Assembly: GCA_015520985.1 (NCBI GenBank)
Contig: WAOY01000144.1
Coordinates: forward strand, 1-9,536
Direction of reading: 5' to 3'
Length of the DNA: 9,536 bases
From: DHVE2 group archaeon
Lineage (GTDB): Archaea > Thermoplasmatota > Thermoplasmata > Thermoplasmatales > Aciduliprofundaceae
Within the stretch, counting starts at the first letter, position 1. The number at the start of each line of letters is the position of its first letter. Shown one piece after another: positions 5,402 through 9,536 of the stretch. Position numbers and translations under genes: made by a program. The notes under the pieces are model-generated. The model was not told where the DNA came from. It made no database searches and was given only the letters and a program-made list of their open reading frames with translations.

Positions 5402-7146
5402 AAGTCCTCCGCCGGGCACCTGCCCAGGCAGTCCAGGCAGTGGATGCACGCTTCCTCCCTTATCCTTATCCTGTTCTCTCCGTCAAGGTACAGTGCGTCG
5501 GTGGGGCACCTGGCAAGGCACACCCCGCACCCTACGCATCCGACCGCCCTTTTAATTAGGCTCAGGGCCTCTCCCTGGAAATCCTCGCGGACCTCTATTT
5601 GCCCCGAAGGCGCGATTCTCCACGAACCCTCCGGGAGGGCGAAGAGCATGTTCCTGATCCTCTCATGATCCTCCGTATCCACGATGACCCTTTTCCACTC
5701 GCCCCCCTCAAAGGTGATCTCCGGGTATTCTCTCCTAACCTTCCACTGCCCTGCCCATCGCGGGGGATGCCTCCACCTCCAGGCGCTGTCCGCCCAGGAC
5801 TCGTCTATACCCCGTCCCCTGGCGAAGTCCCTGAGGTAGTTCTGCCACTCATCTATACCGCGGAAGTACCTCCTCTCTATTTCGAAGTCAGCAAGGTCGG
5901 AGGATGGGCAGAGGTAGCAGCCTATCCTCGTCAGCCCCCTCCTGTACCAAGGGTTAACAGGGGCGCCCTTCCACAGTATGTAGAGCCACACCTCGAGCGA
6001 ACTCCAGTTCTGTATAGGACTTGCGGACAGCTGGTTCGGAACCCACTCGTTCTTCCACACCCTTCCCTTTTTCATCCTGCCCTCGCTCTCGTACCTGCGT
6101 TGCCCCACCAGGGTCAACAACCCCTGGGGATAGTTCTCCAGTATGTACCTGGTCGTCGGTCCCAGTTTCGTGACCTTGCAGCACCAGCGGTAGTCCCTGG
6201 CGGGGGGCCCGAAGATCTCCAGACTTTTCCAGAACGCATCCCCTGCTTCTATCCAGTCGATTTCCAAGCCGTACTTCTTCCCAACTTCCCTGACGTATTC
6301 CAGCGTTTCAGGGAGTTCTATGCCTGTATCCAGAAAGAAAGTTCTGAAATCCAGCCCGGATTCCAGGGCCAGGAGAAGCGTGGCGAGGGAGTCCTTTCCC
6401 CCGCTGAAGGACACCGCCATCGCGAGATCATTTTCCCCGTGGACCTTCCTTATGAAATCTATCGCCTCCTTCTCAATTCTCTCCAGGTGCTCCCTGTTCG
6501 CCTCTATCACCTCATCAAGCCCTGATCTCCTTCTCTTAGGGAACTCTCCGTACCCGCTGTGCCTGATCTTGACCGCCACACCCCTGCTGAGGCTCCTCAT
6601 CTCCTCGGTGCTCATCTTTGCGATACCCACGGCGAATACGCGCCCCTGGCGATCCTTCACCATTACCTCGTCCCCTCTCTCTATGCCCTCGGAGGCGTCG
6701 AGCACCCCGGGCACCATGAGGTTCTTTCCCGACAGCACCGGATTCACCGCGCCGTCATCGGCGATCACGAACCCCCTGCTGGCGCAGTCCCCCAGGAGAT
6801 AGGCGCCCATCATCCTGAGGACGAAGACGAACCTCCCGGATTCAGGATCGTACCTCAGAGATCCGATCACCTCGCCGTCCACTATGACCTCATCCATTCT
6901 GTCCCTGTGCGGAACCCGGTTGAAGAGAATGATATCCCTGTCCAGCCTGCACCCGAACTGCCTCTCCAGGGCATCGTTCAGGATGCCTATGTCCCCCTCA
7001 AAGCCTATCTTGACCTCCCCCGGTGGCGTTATTTTCACCCTCCTTCCGGCTGAGCCGCACCTTGAGCATCTGTCACCGGCCAGGGGCACGTTGCACTCAT
7101 CGCACCAGGAGAACTTTATTCTCCCGAGGTAAACGGGTTTTCCCAT
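5398..7146 (-). CDS. Zinc-ribbon/PUA/PAPS-reductase-like/2[4Fe-4S] ferredoxin fusion protein
   Basis: A 582-aa protein with four visible modules. Residues 15-30 form a zinc ribbon (C15, C18, C27, C30). About 120-200 is PUA-like (RGFVIADDGAVNPVLSG...GDEVMV...GIAKMS...GVAVKIRHSG). About 240-430 is a PP-loop PAPS reductase/adenylyltransferase-type domain: SGGKDS (248-253) binds ATP or an adenylated substrate, and Cys322-Cys323 (RWCCK) with Cys410/Cys413 (GCYLC) form the CC...CxxC pattern that binds a [4Fe-4S] cluster in APS reductases. The end (537-577) has two ferredoxin motifs, CxxCxxCxxxCP, for two [4Fe-4S] clusters. The same architecture is known in methanogens and other archaea, usually annotated as PAPS reductase. 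The PUA domain points to an RNA substrate, so a redox or sulfur-transfer RNA modification is an alternative to sulfate reduction; neither is shown. No sulfate-assimilation genes are nearby. It begins 2 bp after the histidine kinase stop, with only a weak AAGG upstream. Confidence 0.88.
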   Translation of the reverse strand: MGKPVYLGRIKFSWCDECNVPLAGDRCSRCGSAGRRVKITPPGEVKIGFEGDIGILNDALERQFGCRLDRDIILFNRVPHRDRMDEVIVDGEVIGSLRYDPESGRFVFVLRMMGAYLLGDCASRGFVIADDGAVNPVLSGKNLMVPGVLDASEGIERGDEVMVKDRQGRVFAVGIAKMSTEEMRSLSRGVAVKIRHSGYGEFPKRRRSGLDEVIEANREHLERIEKEAIDFIRKVHGENDLAMAVSFSGGKDSLATLLLALESGLDFRTFFLDTGIELPETLEYVREVGKKYGLEIDWIEAGDAFWKSLEIFGPPARDYRWCCKVTKLGPTTRYILENYPQGLLTLVGQRRYESEGRMKKGRVWKNEWVPNQLSASPIQNWSSLEVWLYILWKGAPVNPWYRRGLTRIGCYLCPSSDLADFEIERRYFRGIDEWQNYLRDFARGRGIDESWADSAWRWRHPPRWAGQWKVRREYPEITFEGGEWKRVIVDTEDHERIRNMLFALPEGSWRIAPSGQIEVREDFQGEALSLIKRAVGCVGCGVCLARCPTDALYLDGENRIRIREEACIHCLDCLGRCPAEDF

Positions 7147-7148
7147 GG

Positions 7149-9362
7149 TCAGGCCTTAGGCAGTTCTATTACAAAAACGCTTCCTCTCGGCTCGTTGTCC
7201 TCAACCTTTATGTTTCCTCGATGCACGTCCACTATCTTCTTGACTATGGCGAGGCCGAGGCCCGTGCCCCCGGTTTTCCCGTACTTGACGAAGGGCTCGA
7301 ATATCCTGTCCTTCATATTCCCTCCGATGCCGGGTCCGTTGTCCGCGATCCTAATCACCGCTCCTTCCTTCTTTTCACTCAATTTTACCGAGACTTCTGT
7401 CGCCCCGTGCTTGAAGGCGTTGTCCAGCAGGTTCATCATAAGTTCCTCCAGCAGGAGGGGATGCCCGTTAACCCTCGCATCCCCTCTGATCTTCACCCTC
7501 GCGCCTGGGTACCTCTTCTTTATGATATCCGTCACCTTAACCCCTATGCCCTTGAGATTCACACTTTCCATGGCCTCCTCGCTGTGTATGTCTATGCTGG
7601 ATAGCATCTTGGCCTTGTTTATGGTCTCCAGCATGGAGTCCACGGCGGACTTTATATCATCGAGGTACTCCTCCCTGCATTCCTCCCTCAGGAGGTCCGC
7701 GTACCCGGATATCACTGCAAGGGGTGTTTTGAGGTCGTGGCCTATAATTCTCAGCATCAGTTCCTGCGTCTCCTTTGCCCTCCTTATGCGCTCCCTGTCC
7801 CGGTGCAGTTCGAGACGGAGGGCCAGGTGCGAAGCCAAGATGTCCATAAGAATTCTGTCGTCCAGTGATATGGAATCGAAACCATCTTTCCACACGAGAA
7901 GGAATCCATACGTTGTTTTCCCTGAGGATATGGGTGTTATGTACTCCGAAATTTCCTTTGCTCCTTTTTTATGCATGGATTCAGGCACACCAATCAGGTA
8001 TCGCGATTCTCCGTATTTTAGTGCGAAGGAAAAGGCATTTTTCAATTCTTCATGTCTACCTTCATTTGGGTACCTTCCGTACCCCGAGATTTTATTAACC
8101 TCATCCCCATCCCTCTCAAAGATCTCCGCGCCATCGAAGCTGAACGTGGTTTCCAGGGTTTTAAGGACTATCCCGTATATGTCTTCTTTGCTCCTGGAGA
8201 GCATGAGTTTCCTCACGGCCTCGTTGATGGAGAATATCTTTTCCTCCTTTCTCTTCAGAGGCGTTATATCTACCACGCTCACCAGGTCAGACTTCTTCCC
8301 CTCGTAATCCACGACCCGGGCCTTGATGTAGCCCCACAGTCGCTTCCCCTTTCTTGTCATCAGCTGCAGAACGTATTCAGAGGGCACGGGCAATCCGGCC
8401 ATTCTCCTCAGGTAATTTTCAGTTGCGAGGGCCCTCATCTCAGGCGCCACGAACACCTGGAAGGGCTCACCGAGAACCTCCTCCCTCCTCCACCCCGTAA
8501 CCTCTTCAACAGTCTTGTTTATGTACGCTATCTTCCCGTCCTGAATTATGAGAACCATGTTAAGCATCTCGTCCAGGATTTCCCTGAATTTTCTCTTTTC
8601 TTCCATGAGCCTTTGCTCGTACTCCATCCTTCTGGAGATATCCCTGATAACGCTGATGGCGTATACCTTCTCGTTGATCTTTATCAGGGTGTGGGAGACT
8701 TCGGCGGTGAAGGTACTTCCGTCCTTTCTTCTCAACTTAACGATGGCCTCGGTCTTTTTACCCAGCTCCACCTCTCCCCTCTGGGCCATCTCCACCATTC
8801 TTCTGTATTTTCCCATCTCCAATGTTATGTGTTCGTAAAACTTCTTTCCCACGAGTTCCTGACCGGTGTATCCAAAGATCTCCTCGGCTGCCCGGTTGAT
8901 CCACACGATTCTTCCATCGGTGTCCGTGATCATCATGGCCTCGGTGCTCAGTTCAGCGGCCATCTTGATTATGGCTAACTTCTTTTTCCTCTCGGTTAGA
9001 TCCGTTATCTTGAGCAGGAAGAGGGGGGTGTTGCCGTGTTCTAATTTTCTTGCGTATATCCTCACTGGAATGTAACTTCCCCCGCGGAGTATATTGAATG
9101 TCTCGAATACCAACTCGCCCTTTTCAAGCAGTTCTTCAACAAGCGCGGGAATTTTTCTCATTTCCCTGGGAGGGACTATGAGCTTCAGCCCCTCCTTCAT
9201 CAATTCATCACGGCTGTAACCGTATAGTTTCTCGACGGAACTGTTGGCGAAGATTATCCTGGCTTTGGAATCCTCTATAAATATGGCATCATCTAAATTG
9301 TCAAGGATACGTGCCCACTCTTCCGGAATACCGACGTTTCCCCTACCCTGTTCTGGATTCAT
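7149..9362 (-). CDS. Soluble PAS-PAS-PAS-GAF sensor histidine kinase
   Basis: A 737-aa protein with no signal peptide or membrane segment, so it senses something in the cytoplasm. Three PAS domains follow one another: about 13-123 (DAIFIEDSKARIIFAN...LYGYS), 132-245 (AMMITDTDGRIVWIN...FGYTG...VIRDIS) and 255-370 (VLIIQDGKIAYIN...TGWRREE...VVDIT). A GAF-like region spans about 378-520. The HisKA segment carries His542 in RIIGHDLKTPLAVISGY. The ATPase part has an N box with Asn644 and Asn648 (MNLLDNAFKHG), a G1 box DNGPGIG (674-680), an F box IFEPFVKYG and a G2 box GGTGLGLAIVKKI. All catalytic motifs are intact. PAS domains may bind haem, flavin or another ligand; none is identifiable by eye. 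The ATG at 9362 is preceded by TATA-like sequence and no Shine-Dalgarno. A receiver gene ends 70 bp upstream on the same strand and is a likely partner, as is the converging stand-alone receiver. Confidence 0.93.
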   Translation of the reverse strand: MNPEQGRGNVGIPEEWARILDNLDDAIFIEDSKARIIFANSSVEKLYGYSRDELMKEGLKLIVPPREMRKIPALVEELLEKGELVFETFNILRGGSYIPVRIYARKLEHGNTPLFLLKITDLTERKKKLAIIKMAAELSTEAMMITDTDGRIVWINRAAEEIFGYTGQELVGKKFYEHITLEMGKYRRMVEMAQRGEVELGKKTEAIVKLRRKDGSTFTAEVSHTLIKINEKVYAISVIRDISRRMEYEQRLMEEKRKFREILDEMLNMVLIIQDGKIAYINKTVEEVTGWRREEVLGEPFQVFVAPEMRALATENYLRRMAGLPVPSEYVLQLMTRKGKRLWGYIKARVVDYEGKKSDLVSVVDITPLKRKEEKIFSINEAVRKLMLSRSKEDIYGIVLKTLETTFSFDGAEIFERDGDEVNKISGYGRYPNEGRHEELKNAFSFALKYGESRYLIGVPESMHKKGAKEISEYITPISSGKTTYGFLLVWKDGFDSISLDDRILMDILASHLALRLELHRDRERIRRAKETQELMLRIIGHDLKTPLAVISGYADLLREECREEYLDDIKSAVDSMLETINKAKMLSSIDIHSEEAMESVNLKGIGVKVTDIIKKRYPGARVKIRGDARVNGHPLLLEELMMNLLDNAFKHGATEVSVKLSEKKEGAVIRIADNGPGIGGNMKDRIFEPFVKYGKTGGTGLGLAIVKKIVDVHRGNIKVEDNEPRGSVFVIELPKA

Positions 9363-9380
9363 AATATCTGTTATTTGTGA

Positions 9381-9388
9381 TTATATGC
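9381..9388 (-). promoter_or_regulatory. TATA-like element of the histidine kinase gene
   Basis: On the minus strand the bases read GCATATAA, centred about 22 nt before the ATG at 9362, slightly close for a leaderless start. A second AT-rich candidate (about 9399-9410, minus-strand GAAAAATAATTA) would give a leader of roughly 16 nt. No Shine-Dalgarno is present with either. TATGC (9384-9388) and GCATA (9396-9400) form a 5-bp inverted repeat overlapping the element. Confidence 0.4.
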
Positions 9389-9432
9389 TTCATCGGCATA
9401 ATTATTTTTCGTATCGTTATCACTTCTGAAAA

Positions 9433-9536
9433 TCAGAGTTTCTTCAGGATGGATGAAAAGGAACTGATTCGAAAAGGTTTTTTCAAAACTGGGAATTTGT
9501 CGGTTTCGAAGTCGTCGTCTGATGTTACTATGATCC
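9433..9536 (-). CDS. C-terminal end of a response-regulator receiver protein, cut by window edge
   Basis: Reading the minus strand from the right edge in one frame gives 33 codons then TGA at 9435-9433. The translation starts IIVTSDDDFETDKFPVLKKP and ends RISSFSSILKKL. This is the expected tail of a receiver domain: beta4 (IIVTS, with Thr at the switch position), then beta5 (FPVLKKPF) with the conserved Lys-Pro, then helix alpha5. No output domain follows, so the receiver is at the C-terminus of the protein or is the whole protein. The gene lies 70 bp upstream of the histidine kinase on the same strand, a typical kinase-regulator pairing. The N-terminus, including the phosphoacceptor Asp, is outside the window. 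Confidence 0.72.
   Translation of the reverse strand, partial: IIVTSDDDFETDKFPVLKKPFRISSFSSILKKL

Noticed and set aside
5599..6525. Open frame of about 308 codons on the plus strand, opposite the PAPS-reductase-like gene
   Set aside because: It is Pro/Arg/His-rich low-quality protein with no motif and lies fully antisense to a gene whose catalytic and cluster motifs are all intact; a shadow of that gene's codon bias.
5398..7146. Sulfate-assimilation enzyme in the classic pathway
   Set aside because: No ATP sulfurylase, APS kinase or sulfite reductase gene is in the window, and the PUA domain is not a feature of assimilatory CysH.
7195..8978. Long plus-strand open frames (about 370 and 308 codons) opposite the histidine kinase
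   Set aside because: Ser/Leu/Pro-rich translations without recognisable domains, fully antisense to an intact kinase.
9449..9536. Plus-strand frame starting ATG at 9449 and open to the window edge
   Set aside because: It is antisense to a frame with a clear receiver-domain tail and has no upstream promoter or ribosome binding site signal.

Overview
The window looks like a piece of an archaeal (euryarchaeal) chromosome, most likely from a thermophilic relative of the Thermoplasmata. The evidence is a class III (archaellin-type) signal sequence, archaeal protein families (KaiC-like and GvpD-like ATPases, DUF835, a PUA/PAPS-reductase/ferredoxin fusion), TATA boxes about 22-28 nt upstream of start codons with no leader, GGTGAT-type ribosome binding sites only at internal operon genes, and heavy use of AGG/AGA (Arg) and ATA (Ile) codons. 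The exact lineage is an inference. No RNA genes, insertion sequences, CRISPR arrays or integrase genes were seen.

Layout. (1) 1-1880, minus strand: an archaellin-like surface protein with three Fn3-like modules inserted in it, followed 9 bp downstream by a small charged protein that runs off the left edge. (2) 1881-2014: a divergent intergenic region with a TATA box for each side and an imperfect inverted repeat between them. (3) 2015-5401, plus strand: five genes, namely a small helical protein, a KaiC-like RecA-family ATPase, a DUF835 protein, a GvpD-like P-loop ATPase and a stand-alone CheY-like receiver. The small protein and the KaiC-like gene are tightly coupled, and the GvpD-like and receiver genes overlap by 4 bp. 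DUF835 and the GvpD-like gene each have their own TATA box. (4) 5398-9362, minus strand, converging on the previous block with a 4-bp overlap of stop codons: a 737-aa soluble PAS-PAS-PAS-GAF histidine kinase and, 2 bp downstream, a 582-aa zinc-ribbon/PUA/PAPS-reductase-like/ferredoxin protein. (5) 9433-9536, minus strand: the last 33 codons of another receiver-domain protein, cut by the right edge.

How they may work together (inference). Almost everything here except the PAPS-reductase-like enzyme and the surface protein is signal transduction: a cytosolic sensor kinase, two receiver proteins, two RecA-fold ATPases and a DUF835 protein. Archaeal KaiC-like ATPases have been proposed as signalling hubs, and this block fits that idea. 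It shares a divergent promoter region with a modified archaellin-like filament or surface protein, so control of surface structures or motility is a possible output. Nothing in the sequence proves it.
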